Shown here: piece after piece, positions 17,755 through 26,355 of the stretch | How positions within the stretch are numbered: position 1 is the first letter of the stretch | Layout: each line of letters starts with the position of its first letter | NCBI GenBank assembly: GCA_965603075.1 | Contig: CBFDBO010000006.1 | Coordinates: 62,001 to 126,000, forward strand | DNA: 64,000 bases | DNA from: JABJOR01 sp965603075 | Lineage (GTDB): Bacteria; Pseudomonadota; Alphaproteobacteria; Rhodospirillales; Casp-alpha2 | Direction: 5' to 3' | Position numbers and translations under genes: made by a program | The notes under the pieces: model-generated | The model's input: the letters and a program-made list of their open reading frames with translations, nothing else | What the model was told of the DNA's origin: nothing | Database searches by the model: none

Positions 17755-19167
17755 TTAGTCTTCTTTTTTCTTCTCAGCCGGCTTTTTCTTTGCTGCGGGC
17801 TTTTTCTTAGCAGCGGCTTTCTTTTTAGCGGGCTTTTTATCAGAAGCATCATCGGGATCAGCCATTAGCTCATCAATTGAGACTGGTTTGTCGGCAATTT
17901 TGGTAAGCTCGAGGATGAAATCGACCACTTTATCTTCATAAAGAGGCGCGCTGAGTTGTTGCATCGCATCAGGGTTCGTGCGGTAGAATTCCAAAACTTG
18001 TTGTTCTTGGCCCTGATATTTTTGGGCTTCGGCAAACATTTTCTGATTAATTTCTTCCTGTGTAACCTGGATGTTATTTGTACGACCAACCTCTGAAAGC
18101 AAGAGACCAAGACGGACACGACGATTGGAGATTTCTTTGAAATCTTCTTTGTGTTCGTCATCAGACTTGTCTTTATCATGATCGTCTAGCGTACCAGCAT
18201 CACGGGCTTGTTCATACTGAGACCAGATCGCATTGTATTCGTCATCAATCATGCCCTGCGGTGATTCGAAATCATGCGCAGTATAAAGCTCATCGAGCAA
18301 TACGCGCTTCAAACGCATGCGTGAAATTTCAGCAAATTCACGTTGACGGTCTTCACGAATGGCATCTTTAAGCTCAGTGAGGTTTTCTTTACCGAATTTT
18401 TTGGCAAGTTCGTCATCAATAGCCGAGGGGGCTGTTTCGCGAATCTCTTTAACATCAACGGCAAATATAGCGTCTTTGCCAGCCAAGTCCTCTGCGCCGT
18501 ATTCGGCAGGGAACGTCACTTTAACCTCAACATGATCACCCGCTTTGGCACCAATAATTTGGTCTTCAAAGCCGGGAATAAAGCTACCGGAACCCAGTTC
18601 TAACTCGAATGCTTCGCCAGCACCGCCGGGGAATTCAACATCATCAACTTTACCAACAAAATCAATAACAGTGATATCGCCTTCCTTGCTTTTACGCTTG
18701 GAAGTGATGGGTTCGGAGGATTTGTGCATTTCGGCAAGGCGTTCGACTGTTTCATCAATTTCCTTGTCGTCAACTTTAACAACAAAACGGTCCAATTTGA
18801 TTTTAGAAAAATCAGTAGGAACAATTTCAGGAATGATATCAAATCCGATGGTATATTCCAGATCACCACCCTCTTCGAAGGTAACAACTTCGATTTTGGG
18901 TTGACCAGCAGGACGCAAATCACGTTCGGTGATCGCAGCCGTTGATGATTCGTTTACGGCTTGTTCCAGAATTTCACCACGCAGGCTGTCGCCATAACGT
19001 TTACGAAGCAATGCTGCGGGTACTTTGCCGGGACGAAAGCCTGGCATTTTAACCGTTTTAGCAAGCTCTTTAAGACGCGTGCTGATTTTATCTTCGATAT
19101 CCGCGGCCGGTACTGATACTGTGAATTCCCGGCGGAGGCCTTCGTTTTTGGTCTCTGTTACCTGCAT
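17755..19167 (-). CDS. tig: Trigger factor (ribosome-bound chaperone)
   Basis: Trigger factor binds the ribosome exit site and folds nascent chains. The 470-residue product has the N-terminal ribosome-binding domain with GFRPGKVPAALLRKRYG (contains the GFRxGxxP signature), an FKBP-type domain around residues 150-240 (GDITVIDFVGKVDD), and a long helical C-terminal domain. The last about 30 residues are a Lys/Ala/Pro-rich tail (KKPAKKKAAAKKKPAAKKKP), histone-H1-like and outside the conserved fold. The start has GAGGAAAC directly upstream. Confidence 0.97.
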   Translation of the reverse strand: MQVTETKNEGLRREFTVSVPAADIEDKISTRLKELAKTVKMPGFRPGKVPAALLRKRYGDSLRGEILEQAVNESSTAAITERDLRPAGQPKIEVVTFEEGGDLEYTIGFDIIPEIVPTDFSKIKLDRFVVKVDDKEIDETVERLAEMHKSSEPITSKRKSKEGDITVIDFVGKVDDVEFPGGAGEAFELELGSGSFIPGFEDQIIGAKAGDHVEVKVTFPAEYGAEDLAGKDAIFAVDVKEIRETAPSAIDDELAKKFGKENLTELKDAIREDRQREFAEISRMRLKRVLLDELYTAHDFESPQGMIDDEYNAIWSQYEQARDAGTLDDHDKDKSDDEHKEDFKEISNRRVRLGLLLSEVGRTNNIQVTQEEINQKMFAEAQKYQGQEQQVLEFYRTNPDAMQQLSAPLYEDKVVDFILELTKIADKPVSIDELMADPDDASDKKPAKKKAAAKKKPAAKKKPAEKKKED

Positions 19168-19218
19168 GTTTCCTCATCAAACTTAAAATGTAGCGATAAC
19201 GCCGTATTCAAAAACGGC

Positions 19219-19251
19219 AAAAAATTCGAATGCGCCTATACTCGATTCGAA
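19219..19251 (-). terminator. Possible terminator after tRNA-Leu
   Basis: Two TTCGAA copies 15 bases apart can pair into a 6-bp stem and are followed on the minus strand by six T residues. This lies just after the CCA end of tRNA-Leu and before tig. The stem is short, so confidence is modest. Confidence 0.4.
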
Positions 19252-19255
19252 ATGT

Positions 19256-19340
19256 TGGTGCGGGCGAGAGGACTTGAACCTCCACGGCTTGCGCCACAGG
19301 TACCTAAAACCTGCGTGTCTACCAATTTCACCACGCCCGC
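19256..19340 (-). tRNA. tRNA-Leu (anticodon TAG)
   Basis: The reverse complement is an 85-base class II tRNA: acceptor GCGGGCG/CGCCCGC, D arm with AAATTGGTAGACAC, anticodon stem CAGGT/ACCTG around loop TTTAGGT (anticodon TAG), a long variable arm (TGGCGCAAGCCGT), T arm with TTCAAGT, discriminator A and encoded CCA. Confidence 0.96.
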
Positions 19341-19380
19341 TTAACAACAATTCCAAATACAACGTATTTGCGGATGCCGC

Positions 19381-19408
19381 ACTCTATACAATTAGAATAG
19401 AGTGTCAA
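19381..19408 (-). promoter_or_regulatory. Predicted promoter of tRNA-Leu, overlapped by an inverted repeat
   Basis: On the minus strand a perfect TTGACA (19403-19408) is followed after 16 bases by TAGAGT (19381-19386), about 40 bases before the tRNA. The -10 and spacer are covered by a perfect 7-bp inverted repeat (ACTCTAT / ATAGAGT, 19381-19403), which could be an operator or a hairpin ending the malonyl-CoA decarboxylase message. Confidence 0.5.
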
Positions 19409-19465
19409 TTGCATCAAAGCCTCTGAGAAGAGCTTTTTATGCGGTTTTTGCATTTAATTTTAATA

Positions 19466-20881
19466 TTAGGGTCGTTTTGATAATGCTCGAACGCTCGTAG
19501 ACAACGCAACAGTACCTTTTGCCTTGTAATTTTCGTGATTCTTTTCGATGTCACCGCGTTTATAAAGATAATTAATCATCAACCCAGCAGACTGTTTTAA
19601 TCCTTTGCCCGATTTATCCCCCATCCAGTTCAAAGATTCCATTCTTGCACCATTAGATAGATGGAAGTGAGCTACAGGGTCTTTGGCTGTTAAGCCTCGC
19701 CTTTTCTGTTGGGTTAAGTACCTTGCGCAAATTTGCATAAGGGGGGCTTTTAAGACCTCTAGATACTTAGCTTGGTCGGGCCATTCTCCAGAGCCCAGAA
19801 GATCAAGCAGCTTATCCTCCCCAAGGGCTTTCAACGTTTTATGCTCACTATCACTGAGCAATTGGTCTTTGTCATCTTCGATGGTTTTAACAAGCCATGG
19901 TAAGAATCCAGGTATGGGAGACAATGTTGCGTAGGTTTTGATAGCGGGGAATTCTCCCGACAGGTGCTCCACCACGCGTTTGATCAAGAAGTTTCCAAAG
20001 CTGATACCCGCAAGACCTTTTTGAGCATTTGATATAGAATAAAAAATTGCTGTGTCTGCTTTGGCGGTATCTTGCAAGGGGGCATTTTCATCGAGTAAAT
20101 CATGAATGTTTTTCGCCAAACCGTTAACCAAGGCAACCTCAACAAAAATTAAAGGTTCTTCCGGCATGCGCGGGTGAAAGAAAGCGTAACATCGACGATC
20201 TGAATCCAAGCGATTCTTTAAATCATCCCAACTGCGAATTTCATGAACGGCTTCATAAGCGATCAGTTTCTCAAGTAAAGCAGCCGATGAATTATCCCAA
20301 GTGATTCGGCGTAATTCAAGAAAACCAATATCAAACCACAATGTAAACAATGTTCGAATATCCCGGTCCAATGCTTTTAAAGCCGGGTTGGTTTTAAGGA
20401 GGGGTAATAGTTCTGCCCGAAGATCAACGAGGAACTTCACCCCTTCCGGAAGGGCATTGAACTGTGTCAGGAGTTTTATGCGAGGGGCTTCCAGTAAAGA
20501 GCGGAGCTGGTTTTCAACCTCTCGCTTGTCATTATCATTTTCGCAATTGGCCAATTGTGTAGCGGCTTGATGGACCCGTTCATGATCCACATCGAAATCT
20601 TCAGCCATAATACGCACGAATTCAGCTTTTCCCGTAGGGTCGAGCGCCATATACACCCGCCCGAGGGCTGCTGCTCTGCTCCTTGCTGAGACTTCGCCGC
20701 CTTTTGCTTCGAGGCAATCGTGCATTTGGGATTTTAGTTTATCCGCGTCGTTTTGCGGTAAATCAGGTCGCAAGCTAGCAGCCGAAGCATCATACTCACT
20801 TCCTGCAATAATTTGCCACGCTGAACGTGCATGATTGAGGGTTTTACTCAGAAAGCTTGTGGTGGTCAGTTCATCACTCAT
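19466..20881 (-). CDS. Malonyl-CoA decarboxylase
   Basis: This enzyme converts malonyl-CoA to acetyl-CoA and CO2, for growth on malonate or to control malonyl-CoA pools. The 471-residue product has the family's helical N-terminal part and the GNAT-like C-terminal catalytic part, including the conserved HFHLSNGARMESLNWMGD segment near the end and YATLSPIPGFLPWL near residue 320. Length is typical. It overlaps the NAD(P)HX repair gene by 4 bases (ATGA), so the two are co-translated. No malonate transporter or malonyl-CoA synthetase is next to it. Confidence 0.93.
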   Translation of the reverse strand: MSDELTTTSFLSKTLNHARSAWQIIAGSEYDASAASLRPDLPQNDADKLKSQMHDCLEAKGGEVSARSRAAALGRVYMALDPTGKAEFVRIMAEDFDVDHERVHQAATQLANCENDNDKREVENQLRSLLEAPRIKLLTQFNALPEGVKFLVDLRAELLPLLKTNPALKALDRDIRTLFTLWFDIGFLELRRITWDNSSAALLEKLIAYEAVHEIRSWDDLKNRLDSDRRCYAFFHPRMPEEPLIFVEVALVNGLAKNIHDLLDENAPLQDTAKADTAIFYSISNAQKGLAGISFGNFLIKRVVEHLSGEFPAIKTYATLSPIPGFLPWLVKTIEDDKDQLLSDSEHKTLKALGEDKLLDLLGSGEWPDQAKYLEVLKAPLMQICARYLTQQKRRGLTAKDPVAHFHLSNGARMESLNWMGDKSGKGLKQSAGLMINYLYKRGDIEKNHENYKAKGTVALSTSVRALSKRP

Positions 20882-22362
20882 TTGGGGTTCCTGATATTTT
20901 GTATTATGTCTGGCAATATTTCACATAGATCTTCGGCGATCAAACCGGCCCCAATTTTTTGAGCGCATTCTCCGTGCATCCACGCCCCCATACAGGCAGC
21001 TTCAAAGGCTGGCGTACCTTGGGCTCGCAAACCAGAGACAATTCCTGCCAACACGTCCCCTGCCCCTGCTGTTGCCAGATCGGGTGGCGCGTTTGTATTA
21101 ATGACAGCGCGGCCATCAGGGGCAGCAATAACAGTGTCGTGACCTTTTAACAGGACGACTGAGTTGGATGATTTTGCGGCGTATCTGGTGCGGTTGAGTT
21201 TATCGCCCGTTACACTAAAGAGCTTTGCAAACTCCCCTTCGTGCGGCGTTAAAATACAGTTTGGATGTAAGTGTTGTATGAGTTCATTTGGGTCGCTTGC
21301 AAAGACACTTAGGGCGTCGGCGTCAATGACCACTGCCTTACCAGACTGTAGAGAGGCTAAGGTAAACTCTTTTGTTCGCGCCGTCAGCCCGGCACCGGGA
21401 CCAATGACCAGAACATTACGTCGTGGGTCCGTCAGCAGGTCAACAAAATCAGAAAGATTATCAACAACATTTACAAGCGTACCGGGATCAGCGGAAGCAT
21501 ATACATCAAAGCTTTTGGAGGAACAAAGAATTGATGATAACCCGGCCCCGCTTCGACGGGCGGCTCTCGCTGCTAACCTTGCAGCCCCCATCATGGTGGC
21601 CCCGCCATAGACACTTACGTGTCCACGGCTATATTTATGATCTGTTGTAGTGGGTATAGGGTAAGTTTTGAGCCACAGCTTTGGCGTATTATAGAATGTC
21701 GTGGGTTTTATTGTATCAAATACGTTGTTCTGTATGCCGATATTGGTAATAAGAAGCTCTCCACAGTTTCCGGCTCCGGGATGCAACAAGTGTCCCGGTT
21801 TTTTACAAAAGAAGCTGACGGTGTACTTCGCATTGAAAGCCGTGCCGAGAATTTCACCGCTATCACCCGAAACTCCACTTGGTAGATCCACACTGATACA
21901 ATCTAATTCCAGAACATTGATTTGTTTAATCAGATCAGCCACCGGCCCATCGATGGGCCGGGTTAGTCCCGCGCCAAAGATGGCATCGATAATAATTGGA
22001 TTGTCGTTGAGATTTATTTGATCAAAGTCGAGGGTTTCTCCCTTAAATTCGTTCACCCACATCGTGGCATGGTGGGCGGTATCGCCCTTCAAATCATCTA
22101 TAGCAACAAGACAATGCAGCCGGACATCCCATCCGTATTGTTCTAGATACCGGGCGGCAACAAACCCGTCGCCACCGTTATTGCCCGGACCGCACAGAAT
22201 TAAAACAGGTTGATTGGTATATTTAAGCACCAACGTATCGGCAACTGACTTGCCAGCGGCGTCCATAAGGGTAATTCCACTGACCCCCGCTGCTATACTG
22301 AGGGCATCGGCTTGATACATCTGAGAAACGCTTAATACGCAATTGATTGAATTATTTTTCAT
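20878..22362 (-). CDS. nnr: Bifunctional NAD(P)HX epimerase / ADP-dependent NAD(P)HX dehydratase
   Basis: The protein repairs hydrated NADH and NADPH. Residues about 1-215 form the YjeF-N epimerase domain (CGPGNNGGDGFVAARYLEQYG), and residues about 235-490 form the ribokinase-like dehydratase domain (GGATMMGAARLAARAARRSGAG, NCILTPHEGEFAKLF, and GAGDVLAGIVSGLRAQG near the end). The 494-residue length fits the fused bacterial form. It is divergent from the NUDIX gene across about 110 bases, where a CTGTAT/ATACAG inverted repeat lies. Confidence 0.95.
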   Translation of the reverse strand: MKNNSINCVLSVSQMYQADALSIAAGVSGITLMDAAGKSVADTLVLKYTNQPVLILCGPGNNGGDGFVAARYLEQYGWDVRLHCLVAIDDLKGDTAHHATMWVNEFKGETLDFDQINLNDNPIIIDAIFGAGLTRPIDGPVADLIKQINVLELDCISVDLPSGVSGDSGEILGTAFNAKYTVSFFCKKPGHLLHPGAGNCGELLITNIGIQNNVFDTIKPTTFYNTPKLWLKTYPIPTTTDHKYSRGHVSVYGGATMMGAARLAARAARRSGAGLSSILCSSKSFDVYASADPGTLVNVVDNLSDFVDLLTDPRRNVLVIGPGAGLTARTKEFTLASLQSGKAVVIDADALSVFASDPNELIQHLHPNCILTPHEGEFAKLFSVTGDKLNRTRYAAKSSNSVVLLKGHDTVIAAPDGRAVINTNAPPDLATAGAGDVLAGIVSGLRAQGTPAFEAACMGAWMHGECAQKIGAGLIAEDLCEILPDIIQNIRNPK

Positions 22363-22473
22363 AATGACGTTGTGGCTACCTTTTCATTCCCTGTATATAG
22401 TCAGGATACAGTATTAAATTCAATTCTTACCTTTTAATTATTACCCTTCAAATCATAACCATGGTCCACAATT

Positions 22474-23112
22474 ATGACACATGATAAAAAATTCAGTGAT
22501 GTTGAAATCATCAACAATAAACAAGTCTTCAACGGCTACTTTCAAATGAATGAATACCATTTGCGTCATCGTACCTTTGAGGGGGGGTGGAGTGATGTAC
22601 TATCGCGTGAAGTTTTTCAACGAGGGGCGGTAGCCGCCGTTCTACCCTATGATGTTGAACGTGATAAGGTTGTCTTGATTGAACAGTTCAGGCCGGGTGC
22701 TTTTGCTGCATGTGAAAGCGGTCCTTTATTGACGAAAGAGGATAGCCCTTGGTTAATCGAATGTGTCGCGGGTGTTGTAGAAGAAGATGAGCTGCCTGAA
22801 GATGTTGCAAGGCGAGAATTGATAGAAGAAGCCAATTGTGAAGCCATTGATATTTTTCATGTAAATACATTTCACATTTCTCCGGGAGCGGTTAATGAAG
22901 CCCTAGCGCTTTATTGTGCAAACGTAGACAGCAGCACCGCCAAGGGTATTCATGGGCTTGACCATGAAGGAGAAGATATCAGGGTGTTTACAGTGGCCCC
23001 AGAGACCGCCTTTGAATGGGTCGATCAAGGTAAAGTGACCAATGCCATGACCATCATCGCTTTGCAATGGTTTGCGTTGAATTATGATAAAGTTCGTAAA
23101 CGGTGGGGCTAA
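22474..23112 (+). CDS. nudF: NUDIX hydrolase, ADP-ribose pyrophosphatase type
   Basis: The 212-residue product resembles ADP-sugar pyrophosphatases, which split ADP-ribose into AMP and ribose 5-phosphate. It contains a NUDIX box from about residue 108 (GVVEEDELPEDVARRELIEE) with the REL.EE core, preceded by YDVERDKVVLIEQFRPGAF and followed by ISPGAVNEALALYCA, both typical of this subgroup. The usual Gly after the box is replaced by Asn-Cys. No clear ribosome site precedes the ATG. NAD-related chemistry links it loosely with the divergent nnr gene. Confidence 0.9.
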   Translation: MTHDKKFSDVEIINNKQVFNGYFQMNEYHLRHRTFEGGWSDVLSREVFQRGAVAAVLPYDVERDKVVLIEQFRPGAFAACESGPLLTKEDSPWLIECVAGVVEEDELPEDVARRELIEEANCEAIDIFHVNTFHISPGAVNEALALYCANVDSSTAKGIHGLDHEGEDIRVFTVAPETAFEWVDQGKVTNAMTIIALQWFALNYDKVRKRWG

Positions 23113-23187
23113 ACCTTGTTTCACGCCCTTGTATCAAAGCATGGCTGGATTATATTAATAAATTCATATTTAAGTTCAGGACAAAAA

Positions 23188-24186
23188 ATGACTATTCGTA
23201 ACGGTTTTATTGGAACTATAGGCAACACCCCCCTAATCCGCTTGAACAAAGCATCGGAGATGACGGGTTGTGAAATATTGGGTAAGGCAGAGTTTCTCAA
23301 TCCAGGTGGGTCGGTCAAAGACCGGGCTGCTCTTTCTATCATTCGGGACGCGGAAAAGCGCGGCACCTTGAAACCCGGCGGAACCATTGTTGAAGGAACG
23401 GCGGGTAATACCGGGATCGGCCTTGCGTTGGTTGCCAATGCGCTGGGTTATAAGACGGTGATCATTATTCCTGAAACCCAAAGCCAAGAAAAGAAAGACA
23501 TGATCCGTTTGGCCGGCGCGGAGCTCATTCAAGTGCCTGCCAAGCCTTATAAAGATGATGGAAATTATGTAAAATACTCTGGTCGTTTGGCTGCTGAACT
23601 GAATGAGAAAGAACCCAATGGGGCTATTTGGGCCAACCAATTTGATAACGTCGCAAACCGACAAGCTCATTATGAAGGAACCGGACCCGAGATCTGGGAT
23701 CAGACCAATGGATCTGTTGATGGGTACGTTTGCGCCGTGGGCAGTGGTGGAACGTTGGGTGGTATATCGATGGCGCTTAAAGAGCGCAATAAGGATGTTG
23801 TCATCGCTCTTGCCGACCCCATGGGGGCAGCGCTGTATAATTTTTACAAACACGGTGAACTTAAATCCGAAGGCTCATCCATTTCCGAAGGCATTGGACA
23901 AGGACGTATTACAGCTAATTTAGAAGATGTGGTTGTCGATGATGCTTTCCAAATACACGATGATGAAATGCTCAATACTATCTTTAGCCTGTTAAAGGAC
24001 GAAGGGTTATGTTTGGGCAGTTCAAGTGGTATTAATGTTGCCGCAGCCATTCGACTAGCCCAGCAAATGGGACCGGGGCATACGGTTGTGACGGCCTTAT
24101 GTGATTCTGGAACGCGCTACCAAAGCAAAATTTTTAATCCAGAATTTTTGAAATCCAAAAACCTACCGGTACCGGATTGGTTATAA
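23188..24186 (+). CDS. cysK: Cysteine synthase A (O-acetylserine sulfhydrylase)
   Basis: This PLP enzyme makes cysteine from O-acetylserine and sulfide. The 332-residue product shows the PLP lysine in NPGGSVKDRAALSII, the phosphate/substrate loop EGTAGNTGIGLAL, the GSGGTLGGIS phosphate-binding loop and CLGSSSGINVAAA near the end. I chose the ATG at 23188 because AGGAC lies upstream and the family begins MTIRNGFIGTIGNTPLIRL; a longer frame to 23116 adds an unrelated leader. It is followed after 28 bases by a sulfurtransferase gene. Confidence 0.95.
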   Translation: MTIRNGFIGTIGNTPLIRLNKASEMTGCEILGKAEFLNPGGSVKDRAALSIIRDAEKRGTLKPGGTIVEGTAGNTGIGLALVANALGYKTVIIIPETQSQEKKDMIRLAGAELIQVPAKPYKDDGNYVKYSGRLAAELNEKEPNGAIWANQFDNVANRQAHYEGTGPEIWDQTNGSVDGYVCAVGSGGTLGGISMALKERNKDVVIALADPMGAALYNFYKHGELKSEGSSISEGIGQGRITANLEDVVVDDAFQIHDDEMLNTIFSLLKDEGLCLGSSSGINVAAAIRLAQQMGPGHTVVTALCDSGTRYQSKIFNPEFLKSKNLPVPDWL

Positions 24187-24214
24187 TTATTTGTACTAAA
24201 TTGAGGGTATACTT

Positions 24215-25069
24215 ATGAGTTATTCAAACGCCAAATCACTTGTTTCAACGGACTGGCTTGCTGAACATATCACAGCGCCAGATGTACGAACGGTTGATGC
24301 CACATGGTTTATGCCAGCAGCTAACCGTAATCCGAGAAACGAATTTGAAGCAGAACATATTCCGGGTTCCGTGTTTTTTGACATTGACGTGGTCGTTGAT
24401 GATAGCACCCCCCTGCCCCATACAATGCCAAGCCCTGAGAAGTTTTCAAGTGCGATGCGTTCATTGGGATTGGGTGATGGTAACCGTATCGTAGTTTATG
24501 ACAATAACATGGGGATGGCAGCTCATCGTCTTTGGTGGATGCTGCGTGTGTTTGGTCATGAAGATGTGGCTGTATTGGATGGTGGTATCAAAAAATGGAT
24601 CGCTGAAGGCCATGCCACCAAAGATTTGAGCGATAATCCGGGGCGACGGCATTTTACGGCACAGGTTAATAATACGTTGGTACGTTACCGTGATCAGGTT
24701 TTGCAAAACGTGGATAGCAAGCGGGAACAAGTCATTGATGCCCGTCCCTCAGATCGCTTTAATGGTACAGTCCCAGAACCAAGAGCCGGATTGCGTTCCG
24801 GTCATATCCCGGGCAGTTTTAGCACCCCTTTCCAGCATGTTATGGATATGGAAAATTTTGCCACCATGCGCCCCGCCTCTGAGATTACGAAATTCTTTGA
24901 AGATGCTAATGTCGATTTATCAAAACCGATTATCACAACGTGTGGTTCCGGCGTGACGGCATCTTGTCTTACGTTCGCCCTCTACCTGATCGGAAAAGAA
25001 GACGTTTCTGTCTATGATGGTTCATGGTCTGAATGGGGGGGCGATGAAACTTGCCCCATTGAAATATAG
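24215..25069 (+). CDS. sseA: 3-mercaptopyruvate sulfurtransferase (two rhodanese domains)
   Basis: The 284-residue product transfers sulfur from 3-mercaptopyruvate to thiols or cyanide. It has an inactive N-terminal rhodanese domain (WLAEHITAPDVRTVDATWF, HIPGSVFFDIDVVVD) and a catalytic C-terminal one with the active-site cysteine in TTCGSGVTASCL, the CGSGVTA loop typical of mercaptopyruvate rather than thiosulfate enzymes. The start has GAGGG about 7 bases upstream. Its last codons and TAG stop form the first unit of a 13-base tandem repeat continuing toward the next gene. Confidence 0.95.
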   Translation: MSYSNAKSLVSTDWLAEHITAPDVRTVDATWFMPAANRNPRNEFEAEHIPGSVFFDIDVVVDDSTPLPHTMPSPEKFSSAMRSLGLGDGNRIVVYDNNMGMAAHRLWWMLRVFGHEDVAVLDGGIKKWIAEGHATKDLSDNPGRRHFTAQVNNTLVRYRDQVLQNVDSKREQVIDARPSDRFNGTVPEPRAGLRSGHIPGSFSTPFQHVMDMENFATMRPASEITKFFEDANVDLSKPIITTCGSGVTASCLTFALYLIGKEDVSVYDGSWSEWGGDETCPIEI

Positions 25070-25108
25070 AATCGAAATATAGAATCGAAGTATAAAGTCG
25101 AAATATAA
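25061..25108 (+). repeat. 13-base tandem repeat starting at the sseA stop codon
   Basis: GAAATATAGAATC is repeated at 25061-25073 and 25074-25086 (identical), then as GAAGTATAAAGTC at 25087-25099, and partly at 25100-25108. The first copy encodes the last two residues and TAG stop of sseA; the later copies carry TAG, TAA and TAA in the other two frames and again in the first. The array fills the gap to the acetyltransferase gene and leaves no visible ribosome site for it. Confidence 0.9.
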
Positions 25109-25110
25109 TT

Positions 25111-25674
25111 ATGAGCGACACTAAATCAGAAATTAAAAAAGTTGAAAGCGTCATTACCTATTTGGAAATGACCCAGCAACCCGTTTCGCCCACACCCCCC
25201 ATGCCCGCTGAGAAAATAGCGATCATGCGGGCTGAAAACCCGACCGTTGATTTCTATCGTTATCTTTATAAAACAGTCGGCGAAGAATGGTTGTGGTGGG
25301 AGCGTCGAACTTGGAGCGACGAAAAATTATTCTCCATCATCAGCGATCCCAAGGTTGAGATTTATGTGCTGTATGTTCGGGGCGTACCCGCGGGGTATTG
25401 TGAACTAGACTGTCGTAACTCTAAAGCCATTGAAATATTTTTCTTTGGTTTAATGAAGGGCTTTATCGGTCGTGGCTTTGGTAAATATTTTTTACGGTGG
25501 ACGATCGATCAAGCATGGGATCATCATCCTGAGCGCGTTTGGGTGCATACCTGTACGGAAGATCATCCCAATGCCCTGCCTACGTACCAGAAAGCTGGAT
25601 TTGTACCCTACGCCCAAGAAACCGAAGTGATCGATGATCCGGTCGCCGTGCTGGCACAATATAAAGAAAGTTAA
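25111..25674 (+). CDS. GNAT-family N-acetyltransferase
   Basis: The 187-residue product has the acetyl-CoA-binding fold: EIYVLYVRGVPAGYCELDC (beta strands), the pyrophosphate loop region GFIGRGFGKYFLRWTIDQAW near residue 115, and HPNALPTYQKAGFVPY near the end, where a Tyr in GNAT proteins often acts as general acid. The substrate cannot be told from sequence. The start lacks a ribosome site because the tandem repeat fills the leader, so it may depend on translation of sseA; a second ATG at residue 20 is possible. Confidence 0.85.
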   Translation: MSDTKSEIKKVESVITYLEMTQQPVSPTPPMPAEKIAIMRAENPTVDFYRYLYKTVGEEWLWWERRTWSDEKLFSIISDPKVEIYVLYVRGVPAGYCELDCRNSKAIEIFFFGLMKGFIGRGFGKYFLRWTIDQAWDHHPERVWVHTCTEDHPNALPTYQKAGFVPYAQETEVIDDPVAVLAQYKES

Positions 25675-25679
25675 ACGGA

Positions 25680-26288
25680 ATGGTGACGTCAACTGAAGTT
25701 GTTTTATTTGATATTGGTGGCGTTTTAATACGTTTGGCTGGTGTTGATGCCTGGAAGAAATTAATCGGCATTGATGATGAAGCAGAGGTTTGGCGACGTT
25801 GGCTGCATTGTCCTGTTGTAAAAGAATTTGAGCGAGGAAATTGTAGTTCCCATGATTTCTCAACCCGCATGGTAGAAGAACACAATTTGTCACTAGAACC
25901 GCAAGACTTCCTTGCCGCATTCAAGAGCTGGCCCTCAGGCTTTTATGAAGGCGCCCAGAAGGTTGTAAGTGATGTGGTCGACCACGTTCGTGTTGGATGT
26001 TTTTCAAATACCAGCGATGTTCATTGGGAGACACAGACCGATAATCAAGAGCTTAAAGGTTTATTCGATATTCATTTCTTATCGCACAAAATGGGAATGG
26101 TTAAACCTGACGCTGAATCATTCCATCACGTTATCGAGGAATTATCGTGTGCTGCCGAGGCCATTCTATTTCTTGATGATAATATTATTAATGTAGATGC
26201 TGCGCGGGCGTGTGGCATTAATGCCCATATTGCCAAAGAACCTTCTGGCGCGCGTTCTGTGCTCGAAAGCCATGGGTTGCTAAAATAA
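25680..26288 (+). CDS. HAD-superfamily hydrolase
   Basis: The 202-residue product is a haloacid-dehalogenase-like phosphatase. Motif I is VLFDIGGVLI, with Asp nucleophile and Gly at the +2 position as in the YihX-type group; motif II is near CFSNTSD; the Lys of motif III lies in HKMGMVKPDAESF; and motif IV is ILFLDDNIINVDAA. The cap is a short helical insert after motif I. The substrate is unknown. It begins 5 bases after the acetyltransferase stop, so the two form an operon, and ends at a terminator. Confidence 0.88.
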   Translation: MVTSTEVVLFDIGGVLIRLAGVDAWKKLIGIDDEAEVWRRWLHCPVVKEFERGNCSSHDFSTRMVEEHNLSLEPQDFLAAFKSWPSGFYEGAQKVVSDVVDHVRVGCFSNTSDVHWETQTDNQELKGLFDIHFLSHKMGMVKPDAESFHHVIEELSCAAEAILFLDDNIINVDAARACGINAHIAKEPSGARSVLESHGLLK

Positions 26289-26306
26289 TTATAATCCAGA
26301 ATCAAA

Positions 26307-26336
26307 AACGCCGGACCAATTTAATGATCCGGCGTT
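26307..26336. terminator. Bidirectional terminator between HAD gene and aapP
   Basis: A perfect 9-bp stem (AACGCCGGA / TCCGGCGTT) with a 12-base loop lies between two converging genes. On the minus strand the stem runs straight into a T stretch, so it best serves aapP; on the plus strand the T run is weak. Confidence 0.8.
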
Positions 26337-26355
26337 ATATGAAAGCTCTAAATTC

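Noticed and set aside
23233..23853. A 206-codon open frame antisense to cysK
   Set aside because: Overlaps the conserved cysK core on the opposite strand and resembles no family.
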